A model generated the notes under the pieces. The model did no database searches and was not told the DNA's origin. It saw only the letters and a program-made list of their open reading frames with translations. Shown here in pieces: positions 41,900-50,215 of a stretch of 53,127 nt of DNA. This DNA is from JAAGZL01 sp964628835. Lineage in GTDB: Bacteria > Pseudomonadota > Gammaproteobacteria > Chromatiales > Chromatiaceae. Every line of letters starts with the position of its first letter. Positions within the stretch are counted from its first letter, which is position 1. Position numbers and translations under genes: made by a program. The stretch is taken from positions 1 through 53,127 of the forward strand of contig CAZVME010000016.1 in the NCBI GenBank assembly GCA_964628835.1, written 5' to 3'.

Positions 41900-44050
41900 A
41901 TGACCATAGATACCGATGATGAGATCCTGCAAGACTTTTTGATCGAAGCGGGGGAGATACTTGAAGAGCTGAATGAACAGCTGGTCGATCTGGAGCGCCG
42001 TCCAGATGACTATGACCTGTTGAATACGGTATTTCGAGGGTTTCACACCATAAAAGGTGGTGCCGGATTTCTGGGGATAGATGCCTTGGTAGCTGTATGC
42101 CACGGCGCTGAAGATGTGTTCAATGTACTGCGTCAGGGGCAACGAGCCGTGGATGCAAGACTAATGGACGCGGTGCTTCAGGTACTGGACGAGGTAAACG
42201 ATATGTTTGCCATGGTTCAGGATGGAGTGGAACCGCCTCCGACAGACCAGACGCTGCTGGATACCCTGGAGAAACTGGCAGAGCCGCAAGCATCTGAGCC
42301 AGAACCGGCACAGGAGCAACCTGCAGCAGAAGCACCTGCCGCGCCGAGTGGTAGTGATGACATCACCGAAGATGAATTTGACGCTCTGCTGGACCAACTG
42401 CATGGCTCGGGTAAACATGGTGGAGTACCTGCCCAGGAGAGTATAGCTACAGAAAAACCACCCGCAAAGACCAAGGCCAAATCTAGTTCGGCTGATATCA
42501 CCGAGGATGAATTTGACGCCCTACTGGATGAGTTGCACGGCAAGGGTAAACATGGCGGCATTCCCCAGCAGAGCGAACCTGAGGTGGTGGCGCCAGAACC
42601 CAAGCCAGCACCGAAGAAGTCCGACGAAATAACGGAGGACGAATTTGACGCCTTGCTGGATGAGTTGCACGGCAAGGGTAAACATGGCGGCGTTCCCCAG
42701 CAGGATGCCCCTGAGTCTGAGCCAGAGAAGGTAGCAGAACAGATCAAGCCACCCGAGCCGAAAAAGAAACCGCCGGTTAAACCAAAGCCAAAACCAAAGG
42801 CAGAGGCAGCAGAGTCCAGGGCGGGTAAGGCAACTCCTCCCAAGGCCACCGGGACAACCCCAAAAAAACCAGCCTCAGGTGATACTACAGTCAGAGTGGA
42901 TACCGCAAGACTGGATGACATCATGAATATGGTGGGTGAGCTGGTGCTGGTGAGAAACCGGCTTTCGAATCTCAAAGATCGATTGGACGATGAGGAAGTG
43001 GCGGTAGCTGTATCCAACCTGGATGTGGTGACGGCCGATCTGCAGAATTCGGTAATGAAGACCCGGATGCTGCCGGTGAAGAAGGTCTTTGGACGCTTCC
43101 CCAGAGTGGTGCGGGATCTGGCGCGTAATCTGAAAAAAGAGATCGAGTTGGAGATGCATGGTGAAGACACCGATCTGGATAAGAATCTGGTAGAGGCCCT
43201 CGCGGACCCCATGGTGCATCTGGTGCGCAACGCTGTGGATCATGGAATTGAGCTTCCGGGTGAGCGGGAACAGGCCGGCAAGCCGAGAAAGGGTACCGTG
43301 GTGTTGTCAGCAGCACAGGAAGGAGATCATATTCTCCTGACCATAACTGATGACGGCAAAGGCATGGATCCAAATATATTGCGTGTCAAGGCGGTGGAAA
43401 AAGGCATGATGGATGAAGAGGCCGCAGCGCGTCTGAGTGATAAGGAGCTATACAACCTTATTTTCCATCCCGGCTTCTCCACCAAGGCAGAGATTTCAGA
43501 TGTGTCCGGGCGTGGCGTAGGTATGGATGTAGTCAAAACCCGCATCACCCAGATGAATGGCTCGGTGGAGGTTAATTCAGAACTGGGGACTGGCAGTATA
43601 ATTGTCATCAAACTGCCTCTCACGCTAGCCATTCTGCCAACCCTGATGGTGAAGATGTCAGCGCAACCATTTGCCCTGCCGCTCTCCACTGTGGTGGAGA
43701 TATTCAATTTGAATCTGGACCACACCAATATTGTGGATGGACAGCTTACGATCATGGTTCGGGAACGGGCGATGCCACTGTTCTACCTGCGAAAATGGTT
43801 GATTGCAGACGGTAGTGACTATGAGGCAGTGGAAAATACCGGCCATGTGGTTGTGGTTAATGTGGGTGGAGTGCAAGTGGGACTGGTAGTGGATCACCTT
43901 ATCGGACAGGAGGAGGTTGTAATCAAACCACTTGGTTTCATGTTGCAGGGATTGGATGGCATGGCCGGTGCAACAATTACCGGGGACGGTAAGATCGCCC
44001 TTATTCTTGATGTGCCGGGATTGTTAAGAAAATATGCGCGAAGATTTTAA
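41900..44050 (+). CDS. cheA: Chemotaxis histidine kinase CheA with repeated linker motif
   Basis: CheA phosphorylates CheY and CheB on signals from receptors. The 716-residue protein has an Hpt domain with His49 in GFHTIKGGAGF, a long Pro/Lys/Ala-rich linker (about 130-330), the dimerisation domain (about 330-395), the ATPase domain (about 395-575: VRNAVDHGIELP, DDGKGMD, SGRGVGMDVVK) and a CheW-like regulatory domain (about 580-716). The linker holds three copies of ITEDEFDALLD-x-LHG-x-GKHGG at residues 155, 200 and 244. In vibrios a linker region of CheA (LID) binds ParP, and parP is six genes downstream here, so the repeats are candidate ParP or array-docking sites. No P2 domain is evident. 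Confidence 0.95.
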   Translation: MTIDTDDEILQDFLIEAGEILEELNEQLVDLERRPDDYDLLNTVFRGFHTIKGGAGFLGIDALVAVCHGAEDVFNVLRQGQRAVDARLMDAVLQVLDEVNDMFAMVQDGVEPPPTDQTLLDTLEKLAEPQASEPEPAQEQPAAEAPAAPSGSDDITEDEFDALLDQLHGSGKHGGVPAQESIATEKPPAKTKAKSSSADITEDEFDALLDELHGKGKHGGIPQQSEPEVVAPEPKPAPKKSDEITEDEFDALLDELHGKGKHGGVPQQDAPESEPEKVAEQIKPPEPKKKPPVKPKPKPKAEAAESRAGKATPPKATGTTPKKPASGDTTVRVDTARLDDIMNMVGELVLVRNRLSNLKDRLDDEEVAVAVSNLDVVTADLQNSVMKTRMLPVKKVFGRFPRVVRDLARNLKKEIELEMHGEDTDLDKNLVEALADPMVHLVRNAVDHGIELPGEREQAGKPRKGTVVLSAAQEGDHILLTITDDGKGMDPNILRVKAVEKGMMDEEAAARLSDKELYNLIFHPGFSTKAEISDVSGRGVGMDVVKTRITQMNGSVEVNSELGTGSIIVIKLPLTLAILPTLMVKMSAQPFALPLSTVVEIFNLNLDHTNIVDGQLTIMVRERAMPLFYLRKWLIADGSDYEAVENTGHVVVVNVGGVQVGLVVDHLIGQEEVVIKPLGFMLQGLDGMAGATITGDGKIALILDVPGLLRKYARRF

Positions 44051-44052
44051 TT

Positions 44053-44172
44053 ATGAATCCAGGGCAACTAAAAAAATCAGAATGGCGATGGCAGCTGCCG
44101 TTGTGCCACATGTTTGCCCGGCAATCATGGAAAACTGATCAAGTCCAAAATTCTTGCGGTGTCCCATGGTGA
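44053..44172 (+). CDS. Possible 39-codon ORF coupling cheA to cheB
   Basis: This small frame starts at ATG 44053, two bases after the cheA stop, and its TGA stop overlaps an ATG of cheB in TGATG (44170-44174). The peptide (MNPGQLKKSEWRWQLPLC at the start, ending CGVPW) has no recognised family. The 121-bp gap it fills is unusual in this otherwise overlapping operon, and the cheB start has no visible ribosome site of its own. Either the ORF maintains ribosome flow by coupling, or the gap is a decayed insertion. No evidence of expression exists. Confidence 0.35.
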   Translation: MNPGQLKKSEWRWQLPLCHMFARQSWKTDQVQNSCGVPW

Positions 44173-45248
44173 TGGGTCGTGGAAAACTGAATAAAGTCAG
44201 GGTGCTGGTGGTGGATGACTCGGCATTCTTTAGACGACACATTTCCAATTTGCTCTCCAAAGATGAACAGATTGAAGTGGTTGGTACTGCCGCAGACGGT
44301 ATGGCAGCGGTTGAAGCCGCCCATAAGCTGAAACCTGATGTAATCACCATGGATGTTGAGATGCCGGTACTGGATGGAATCAGTGCAGTGAAAAAGATCA
44401 TGACTGAAGTGCCGACCTCTATTCTGATGCTATCGTCATACACCAGCAAGGGCGCCCAGGAAACACTTGATGCCTTGCAAGCGGGTGCGGTGGATTTTAT
44501 TCCCAAACAGAGTGGCGGGGCATCAGATCGTACCAGCCAGTTGTCTGCTATGTTGGTGCAGAAGGTGCTGACTGTTGGCAAGCAACGTGCGCGAAAAGCC
44601 AGGTCGGCTGTGGTTTCTGAAGCGGCTGCACGGGTAGTACCTTCAAGGTTACATGCGTCTCCGCAACCAGTGCGGCGTGGAAGCTATGATCTGGTAGTCA
44701 TTGGTGCCTCCACTGGTGGTCCGGTTGCCATACAAAATCTGGTTGGCGCACTTCCCCGGAGTTTTTCTACCCCCCTGGTATTGGTAGTTCACATGCCTGG
44801 AAATTTCACCAAGGCCTTTGCAGAACGTTTAGACGGCATCTGTGCCATGAACGTGCGCGAGGCGGTGGACGGTGACCGTCTGCAACCGGGTGTGGCCCTG
44901 CTCGCGCCAGGTGGACAACAACTCTATTTTTCACAAAATGGCTCCAATATCCTGGTGCACATACGTGATGGCAAGCCAGAAGAGACTTACAAACCCAGCA
45001 TTGACACTACACTTGAATCGGCGGCGCAGGTCATGCGTGACGCGGTGCTGGCCGTGATCCTTACCGGAATGGGTTCGGACGGGTGTCAGGGTGCCAGCAT
45101 GCTGAAACAGTGTAACTCCACAGTCTGGAGTCAGGATGAGGCCAGCTGTGTTATTTACGGTATGCCCCAGGCGGTGGAAAAGAGAGGGTTGTCTGATCTG
45201 GTGCTACCCCTGAATGACATCGGCCCGGCCCTGGTTAAGGCGGTTTAG
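44172..45248 (+). CDS. cheB: Chemotaxis protein-glutamate methylesterase CheB
   Basis: CheB demethylates and deamidates chemoreceptors for adaptation. The 358-residue protein has an N-terminal receiver domain (LVVDDSAFFRR, phospho-acceptor Asp in VITMDVEMPVLDG) and a C-terminal methylesterase domain with the triad Ser in IGASTGGP, His in HMPGNFT and Asp in GMGSDG. ATG 44172 is coupled to the stop of the small upstream ORF; ATG 44166 or a TTG at 44154 are alternatives. It overlaps motC by one base (TAGTG). Confidence 0.94.
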   Translation: MGRGKLNKVRVLVVDDSAFFRRHISNLLSKDEQIEVVGTAADGMAAVEAAHKLKPDVITMDVEMPVLDGISAVKKIMTEVPTSILMLSSYTSKGAQETLDALQAGAVDFIPKQSGGASDRTSQLSAMLVQKVLTVGKQRARKARSAVVSEAAARVVPSRLHASPQPVRRGSYDLVVIGASTGGPVAIQNLVGALPRSFSTPLVLVVHMPGNFTKAFAERLDGICAMNVREAVDGDRLQPGVALLAPGGQQLYFSQNGSNILVHIRDGKPEETYKPSIDTTLESAAQVMRDAVLAVILTGMGSDGCQGASMLKQCNSTVWSQDEASCVIYGMPQAVEKRGLSDLVLPLNDIGPALVKAV

Positions 45249-45988
45249 TGGATATCCTCAGTATCATTGGCGTACTACTGGCATTGGCCGCCATCATCGG
45301 AGGCAATGCCCTGGAAGGCGGGCATATTGATTCACTGGTCAATGGTCCGGCTATGGTGATTGTGATAGGTGGGACCATCGGCGCCATTTTGCTCCAGACG
45401 CCAATAGGTGTGTTTATGCACGCCATACGGGTGTCAGGTTCGGTGTTTTTTCCGCCGGGGCTTAACCTGAATGCATCCATAGATAAACTAGTCAGTTGGA
45501 GCAACATCGCGAGAAAAGATGGATTGCTGGGGCTGGAAGAGATTGCGGAGACGGAACCGGATCTGTTTGTGCGTAAGGGGATGCAACTGCTGGTGGATGG
45601 AACCGAACCGGAGATAATTCGCAGTATACTTGAAGTGGAGTTGGATAGCCGTGAGCAGCATGACCTACAGGCCGCAAAGGTGTATGAGTCCATGGGTGGC
45701 TACTCTCCCACCATCGGTATTATCGGTGCGGTCATGGGTCTGATCCATGTAATGCAGAATCTGGCAGACCCGTCCAAATTGGGCAGTGGTATCGCCACGG
45801 CCTTTGTGGCAACCATATATGGTGTGGGTCTGGCGAACCTGTTCCTGCTTCCGTTTGGCAGCAAACTTAAATCTATCGCCATGGGCAAATCGCACTACCG
45901 GGATATGATTATCGAAGGCATAGTCTCCATCGCTGAGGGGGAAAATCCACGCAATATTGAGACAAAGTTGCAGGGCTATCTGAACTGA
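45248..45988 (+). CDS. motC: Flagellar stator protein MotC (MotA family)
   Basis: A MotA-family stator subunit that, with its MotD partner, conducts ions to drive rotation. The 246-residue protein has four membrane helices: IIGVLLALAAIIGG and AMVIVIGGTIGAILLQTPI near the start, SPTIGIIGAVMGLIHVMQNLADP and GSGIATAFVATIYGVGLANLFLLPFG in the second half. The large cytosolic loop contains RKDGLLGLEE and RKGMQLLVDGTEPE, with the conserved charged residues that contact FliG. Its place between cheB and motD matches the Pseudomonas motCD locus. The GTG start overlaps the cheB stop. Proton or sodium use cannot be told from sequence reading. Confidence 0.93.
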   Translation: MDILSIIGVLLALAAIIGGNALEGGHIDSLVNGPAMVIVIGGTIGAILLQTPIGVFMHAIRVSGSVFFPPGLNLNASIDKLVSWSNIARKDGLLGLEEIAETEPDLFVRKGMQLLVDGTEPEIIRSILEVELDSREQHDLQAAKVYESMGGYSPTIGIIGAVMGLIHVMQNLADPSKLGSGIATAFVATIYGVGLANLFLLPFGSKLKSIAMGKSHYRDMIIEGIVSIAEGENPRNIETKLQGYLN

Positions 45989-45996
45989 GAAGCAAA

Positions 45997-46881
45997 ATGG
46001 CCAGAAAGAGAAGACATGAAGAGCCTGAAAACCACGAACGCTGGTTAGTATCCTATGCTGACTTCATTACCCTGTTGTTTGCATTTTTTGTGGTCATGTA
46101 CTCAATATCATCGGTTAACGATGGCAAGTACCGGGTGTTGTCAGAGACCCTGACTGATGCGTTCCTTACCTCGGCTCAGAGCCTTGATCCCATTCAGGTG
46201 GGCGAGAAGGTGCGTACCATCACACCGGTTGCCGGTGAATATGCGGCATCCGAGCCTGGCACCCTGGAATCGTCAGATATGAACGATCCATTGGATAAGC
46301 AGGATGAGGAGGTGTACGACACCAAGGGCCGGCCCGAGGGCGAAGGTACTGGCAAGGCCGGTGATAGTGACAAGGGCAACACTGATGTCACTCTGGACAA
46401 GACCGCTGAAGATCTCAAATCAACCCTGGCCCCGTTTATCGATGAAAAACTAGTAACCGTCACCAAGACCGAGAGAGGGGTCGAGGTGGAGATGAAGAGC
46501 AAGGCACTGTTTCCTAGTGGCAGTGCCCGGTTGTCACGTAAGGCCATCAGCATGATGCGGAGTGTGGCCAGAATACTATCCCCGCTACCGAATGATATCG
46601 AGGTGGAGGGCCACACCGATAACGTACCGATCAAGACCATCCTATTTCCATCCAACTGGGAACTGTCCGCAGCCCGTGCCGCCAGCGTGGTGCATCTTTT
46701 AGGCCGATTCAGGGTCAATTCTAGCAAGATGGCGGCCATTGGCTATGGTGAGTACCGGCCCAGGGCAGATAACAAAACTGCTGATGGCCGACAGGAAAAT
46801 AGGCGTGTAGCCCTGGTCATCAAGACCCAGGCCGATGAGCGCAAGGGTGGAAGTGATTACCGCAAGCGAGGCGGGCAATGA
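45997..46881 (+). CDS. motD: Flagellar stator protein MotD (MotB family)
   Basis: The MotB-type partner that anchors the stator to peptidoglycan. The 294-residue protein has a basic cytosolic start, a single membrane helix with the ion-binding aspartate in WLVSYADFITLLFAFFVVMYSIS (Asp about 23), a plug/linker and a C-terminal OmpA domain (about 150-275: VEVEMKSKALFPSGSA, VEGHTDNVPIKT, NWELSAARAASVV). The acidic linker (about 85-125) is longer than in E. coli MotB. It precedes parC, overlapping its start by four bases. Confidence 0.94.
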   Translation: MARKRRHEEPENHERWLVSYADFITLLFAFFVVMYSISSVNDGKYRVLSETLTDAFLTSAQSLDPIQVGEKVRTITPVAGEYAASEPGTLESSDMNDPLDKQDEEVYDTKGRPEGEGTGKAGDSDKGNTDVTLDKTAEDLKSTLAPFIDEKLVTVTKTERGVEVEMKSKALFPSGSARLSRKAISMMRSVARILSPLPNDIEVEGHTDNVPIKTILFPSNWELSAARAASVVHLLGRFRVNSSKMAAIGYGEYRPRADNKTADGRQENRRVALVIKTQADERKGGSDYRKRGGQ

Positions 46882-47678
46882 GGGTCTGGACTATCGCCAA
46901 TCAGAAAGGCGGTGTGGGTAAAACCACCACCACGGTCACCCTGGGTGGACTGCTGGCCAGTTGGGGTTTGCGCACCCTGTTGGTCGATATAGATCCACAC
47001 GGCTCCATGACCAGCTATTTTCGTTACGACCCAGACTCCCTTGAGCATAGTACCTACTCCCTATTTCGGGCCAAGATGGATAAGCAGCAACTGGACCCGC
47101 ATGAGCTGATAAGGGATACGGGTACTGATGGCCTGTATCTGTTGCCTGCATCCATGGCCCTGGCAACCCTGGACCGACAGACCGGACGTCTGGAAGGAAT
47201 GGGTCTGGTGCTGAAACAGACTCTGAGTCGTTTATCAGACAATTTTGACTATGTCTTGATCGACTGCCCGCCTATGTTAGGTGTGTTAATGGTGAATGCC
47301 CTGGCGGCCTGTGAGCGTCTTATCATGCCGGTGCAGACAGAATTTTTGGCGCTAAAAGGCCTGGAGCGGATGCTGCACACCTTGAAGATGATACTGCGCT
47401 CCCAGGAAGTGGCGCTGCCATACACCGTAGTTCCAACCTTTTTTGATCGTCGCACCAAGGCATCGTTCGATAGCCTGAAGTATCTACAGGAGCAGTACTC
47501 TGAGATGTTGTGGGACGGCGTAATACCGGTTGATACCAAGTTCCGTGAGTCAAGTAAGGCTGGCATCCCGCCCACAGACTACAGCCCTAATTCCCATGGT
47601 GTGTTGGCCTATACCAAACTGCTGGAGTTTTTGCACACCAGTGAACACACACCATCTGGTCAGGAGATGGTGGGATGA
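46878..47678 (+). CDS. parC: ParA-like ATPase ParC of polar chemotaxis arrays
   Basis: A ParA/Soj-family ATPase of 266 residues with the deviant Walker A NQKGGVGKTTTTVTLGG (about 7-23), Walker A' DIDPHGSMTS and Walker B DYVLIDCPPMLG. Its position between the stator genes and a CheW-like gene matches ParC of vibrios and pseudomonads, which places chemotaxis arrays at the old pole through ParP. Chromosome or plasmid partition ParA is unlikely: no parB follows. It overlaps motD upstream and parP downstream by four bases each. Confidence 0.88.
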   Translation: MRVWTIANQKGGVGKTTTTVTLGGLLASWGLRTLLVDIDPHGSMTSYFRYDPDSLEHSTYSLFRAKMDKQQLDPHELIRDTGTDGLYLLPASMALATLDRQTGRLEGMGLVLKQTLSRLSDNFDYVLIDCPPMLGVLMVNALAACERLIMPVQTEFLALKGLERMLHTLKMILRSQEVALPYTVVPTFFDRRTKASFDSLKYLQEQYSEMLWDGVIPVDTKFRESSKAGIPPTDYSPNSHGVLAYTKLLEFLHTSEHTPSGQEMVG

Positions 47679-48364
47679 GTATAGATAAACGTGATGAAAC
47701 AACCAGACTGGAAGATCAGGATCAGATCATAAACAACTACTTGGAGTCACTGCTGAGTGACGTTGCGGAGTATGCCGAGCCAGAGACCAGGGTTCGGCAG
47801 GAGACTGCAGAGGTAGTGGCTATCCGCCCGGTACCCGTTGAGGTGCCGGAACCAGAATCGGAATTGCAACAACAGGAGCAGGCAGAGGAGACACCGGAAA
47901 GCCAGGGTCTAAGAGAGGTGCCGGAGTGGGCGCAGGAACCGTTTCAATGTCTGTTGTTTAAAGTGCGTGGCATGACCATGGCCACCCCACTGTTGGCACT
48001 GGACAATATTGTAAAATGGGAAGCAGAACTCACCACCATCCCGGGGCAACCGCATTGGTATATGGGAGTGCTGCAACATCGTAATCGGAAGGTAGTGGTG
48101 GTGGATACAGCCAAGCTGTTGATACCGGACCGACTTAGCGATGATGCCGAATCCAGGGATAAGGGTAGTCATATCCTGATTATCGGGGATAACAGTTTTG
48201 GTTTGGCCTGTGACAGTCTGGCAAAGCCGGTTTTTTTTGAGAAAGATGACATCCGTTGGTCAGGTGCACACCCCGACCGCATGTGGATGGCCGGTACGAT
48301 AACAGACAAATTGTCCGTGCTTTTAGATGTAGAAGAACTGTTGAAGAAAATCAGGCATGAATAA
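47675..48364 (+). CDS. parP: CheW-like polar array protein ParP
   Basis: The 229-residue protein has an acidic Gln/Glu/Pro-rich N-terminal half (about 1-90) and a C-terminal CheW-like domain (about 95-229: FQCLLFKVRGMTMATPLLALDNIVKW, then WYMGVLQHRNRKVVVVD). This layout fits ParP, whose array-integration domain binds CheA and receptors and couples them to ParC. The gene overlaps parC by four bases and is followed, 74 bp later, by the true cheW. The N-terminal half is presumably the ParC-interacting region. The assignment rests on gene order as well as domain plan. Confidence 0.85.
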   Translation: MSIDKRDETTRLEDQDQIINNYLESLLSDVAEYAEPETRVRQETAEVVAIRPVPVEVPEPESELQQQEQAEETPESQGLREVPEWAQEPFQCLLFKVRGMTMATPLLALDNIVKWEAELTTIPGQPHWYMGVLQHRNRKVVVVDTAKLLIPDRLSDDAESRDKGSHILIIGDNSFGLACDSLAKPVFFEKDDIRWSGAHPDRMWMAGTITDKLSVLLDVEELLKKIRHE

Positions 48365-48438
48365 TGCACGAGTCCAATTATTACATTGGTAATGACTGGA
48401 TTTTGACAGCAGCAGATTATTTAAGTGGGGAAAGATAG

Positions 48439-48921
48439 ATGAGCATAGATGATATTGATGGCTCTGGTAACGATCCGATAATCCAGTTGGTTACCTTTCG
48501 TCTTAAAGGTGAGAGCTATGGCATAAATGTAATGCATGTGCAGGAGGTGCTGAGGGTGTCAGAGATTGCCCCGGTACCGGGTGCACCAGATTATGTCCTG
48601 GGGATCATCAACCTTCGCGGTAATGTGGTCACTGTAATCGATACCAGATCGCGTTTTGGCCTGACCGCTGGTGATGTGACCGATACCAGCAGGATTGTCA
48701 TTATAGAGAGTGACAAGCAGGTGGTAGGAATCATGGTGGATGCTGTGGCTGAAGTGGTGGAGCTGACTGAGTCTCAGATCGACTCGGCTCCGAATGTAGG
48801 CAACGAAGATAGTTCAAGGTACATCCAGGGCATAGCCACCATGGGTAGTGATCTCCTGATCGTGGTTGATCTGCACAAGTTACTGACTGATGATGAGTGG
48901 GCCGAAGTCGCTATGCTGTAG
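48439..48921 (+). CDS. cheW: Chemotaxis coupling protein CheW
   Basis: CheW links receptors to CheA. The 160-residue protein is a single CheW domain with VTFRLKGESYGINVMHVQEVLRV, the conserved YVLGIINLRGNVVTVIDTR block (about 53-71) and VDAVAEVVELTESQI. The fold and size are standard. It follows parP after a 74-bp gap with GGGGAAAG upstream of the start. It completes the core signalling set of cheY, cheZ, cheA, cheB; cheR and receptors are not in the window. Confidence 0.95.
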   Translation: MSIDDIDGSGNDPIIQLVTFRLKGESYGINVMHVQEVLRVSEIAPVPGAPDYVLGIINLRGNVVTVIDTRSRFGLTAGDVTDTSRIVIIESDKQVVGIMVDAVAEVVELTESQIDSAPNVGNEDSSRYIQGIATMGSDLLIVVDLHKLLTDDEWAEVAML

Positions 48922-48952
48922 TGCTTATGGCTGCAAATTATGTAGATAACAT

Positions 48953-49123
48953 ATGCCTGATATCCGAGAACCATATCCAGTCAAGCCAGTATGGCCCATC
49001 AGGCCAGGAAAGGGTGTTGGGGAAAAACGTACTCCCAGGAGAGATAAGGATCAGGAAGAGAAACAGGAGAAGCAACAGCCACCGCCTGATGAGGATGGGC
49101 CTCATATAGATGATTATGCATGA
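48953..49123 (+). CDS. Small Pro/Lys-rich conserved-looking protein, 56 residues
   Basis: A 56-codon frame starting MPDIREPYPVKPVWPIRP and ending DGPHIDDYA, highly charged and proline-rich (GEKRTPRRDKDQEEKQEKQ in the middle). A similar small gene sits between cheW and the DUF2802 gene in pseudomonads, as I recall, and the start and end blocks look constrained. It lies 31 bp after cheW and 11 bp before the DUF2802 gene on the same strand, so it is probably cotranscribed. It is likely disordered; the function is unknown. Confidence 0.65.
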   Translation: MPDIREPYPVKPVWPIRPGKGVGEKRTPRRDKDQEEKQEKQQPPPDEDGPHIDDYA

Positions 49124-49134
49124 GAGGTTAAAAC

Positions 49135-49521
49135 ATGAAACCGGAATTGATAATGTTAATCGGTGTTGGGTGCTTGGCCGTGTTGTTTATGCTGGTTCAG
49201 GCGCGCACCATTCGTCGGCAAAATAGCAGTATTGCAGGTATGAGCAAACAGATTGAGCAACTCTCCACCACCACCAATGCCATGTGTGCAGGCGCTGTAG
49301 GGGTGGATAAGCGGGTCGCCAAGCTGGAACGAAATGGCAGAGACTTAATGTATCGGCAGGAGAGTATTGAATCCAGTCACAGCGATGACCGCCCGTACGG
49401 TGAGGCGATTCAGATGGTGCAAAAAGGAGCTGATGCCAGCCGCCTGGTGGATGAGCTTGGGGTAAGCGCCAGTGAAGCAGATCTCCTGGTGATGCTGCAT
49501 GGAATAAAAAAGGCTGGTTAG
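49135..49521 (+). CDS. DUF2802 family membrane-anchored protein
   Basis: The 128-residue protein has an N-terminal membrane helix (LIMLIGVGCLAVLFMLVQ), a coiled-coil-like middle (IAGMSKQIEQLSTTTNAMCAGAVGVDKRVAKLE) and the DUF2802 end with YGEAIQMVQKGADASRLVDELGVSASEADLLVMLHG, which looks like a small helix-turn-helix. Genes of this family close many gammaproteobacterial chemotaxis clusters, after cheW. The function is not known. An intrinsic terminator follows at 49578, so this is probably the last gene of the motility unit. Confidence 0.88.
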   Translation: MKPELIMLIGVGCLAVLFMLVQARTIRRQNSSIAGMSKQIEQLSTTTNAMCAGAVGVDKRVAKLERNGRDLMYRQESIESSHSDDRPYGEAIQMVQKGADASRLVDELGVSASEADLLVMLHGIKKAG

Positions 49522-49577
49522 CAGGATAGATTAAACTGTGGTAAATCGCCGCAATCCAGTTCCTGTAGATTCTGAAG

Positions 49578-49602
49578 GGTCAGTATCCACTGGCCTTTTT
49601 TT
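49578..49602 (+). terminator. Intrinsic terminator ending the motility cluster
   Basis: GGTCAGT and ACTGGCC pair (one G-T wobble) around ATCC and run into TTTTTTT. It lies 56 bp after the DUF2802 gene. Confidence 0.8.
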
Positions 49603-49690
49603 ATGTCAGTCAAAAGCGTGCAACCACCACTGTCGGAAACTGTGGTAGATTACGTTGCTTGTTATACGACTTGATTCATCAGACAGGACA

Positions 49691-50215
49691 ATGTTAGAGA
49701 GTAAAATACCGGTACTAGGATTTGCCGCCTACAGTGGAACCGGCAAGACCACTCTGCTCAAACAGCTGCTACCACTGCTGCGCAGCCGTGGTTTGCGGGT
49801 CGGCATGATCAAACACGCCCATCATGATTTTGATATAGATACCCCAGGCAAGGATAGCTATGAACTGCGCAAGGCCGGCGCCAATGAAATGCTTATCGCA
49901 TCAGGCAGGCGCTGGGCGCTAATGGTGGAGACAGATAGGGAAGGGGATCCACAACTGCAGGAGATGCTAAACCGTCTGGATCAAAACAACCTGGATCTGG
50001 TGCTAGTGGAAGGTTTTAAGCATGAGGTGTTCTCCAAGATCGAACTGCATCGTCTCAGTGTGGGTAAACCGCTAATATTTCCTGAGGACCCCAATATCAT
50101 TGCCATAGCTACAGATGGCGAGTTGTCTGAACAGACCAGCTTGCCGCTGCTGGATATCAATGACATTCAGGCGGTTGCAGAGTTTGTTACCGCAGATTTT
50201 CTGGGGGCTGGTTAG
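49691..50215 (+). CDS. mobB: Molybdopterin-guanine dinucleotide biosynthesis adaptor MobB
   Basis: MobB is a GTP-binding partner of MobA in making the bis-MGD form of the molybdenum cofactor. The 175-residue protein has the P-loop GFAAYSGTGKTTLLKQLLP (about 8-26), then GLRVGMIKHAHHDFDIDTPGKDSYELRKAGA (about 38-68) and LDLVLVEGFKHEVFSKIELHR (about 103-123), all diagnostic. ATG 49691 is used, after AGGA; an in-frame upstream TTG at 49655 is less likely. It is convergent with the ModE-like gene, sharing TTAG for both stops. mobA is not in the window. Confidence 0.93.
   Translation: MLESKIPVLGFAAYSGTGKTTLLKQLLPLLRSRGLRVGMIKHAHHDFDIDTPGKDSYELRKAGANEMLIASGRRWALMVETDREGDPQLQEMLNRLDQNNLDLVLVEGFKHEVFSKIELHRLSVGKPLIFPEDPNIIAIATDGELSEQTSLPLLDINDIQAVAEFVTADFLGAG

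Noticed and set aside
42217..43230. 337-residue minus-strand frame opposite cheA
   Set aside because: Ser/Phe/Arg-rich shadow of the CheA linker and dimerisation region; no domain of its own.
46878..47678. Chromosome or plasmid partition ParA
   Set aside because: The gene lies in a chemotaxis operon, has no parB next to it and is followed by a CheW-like ParP, so ParC is the better reading.
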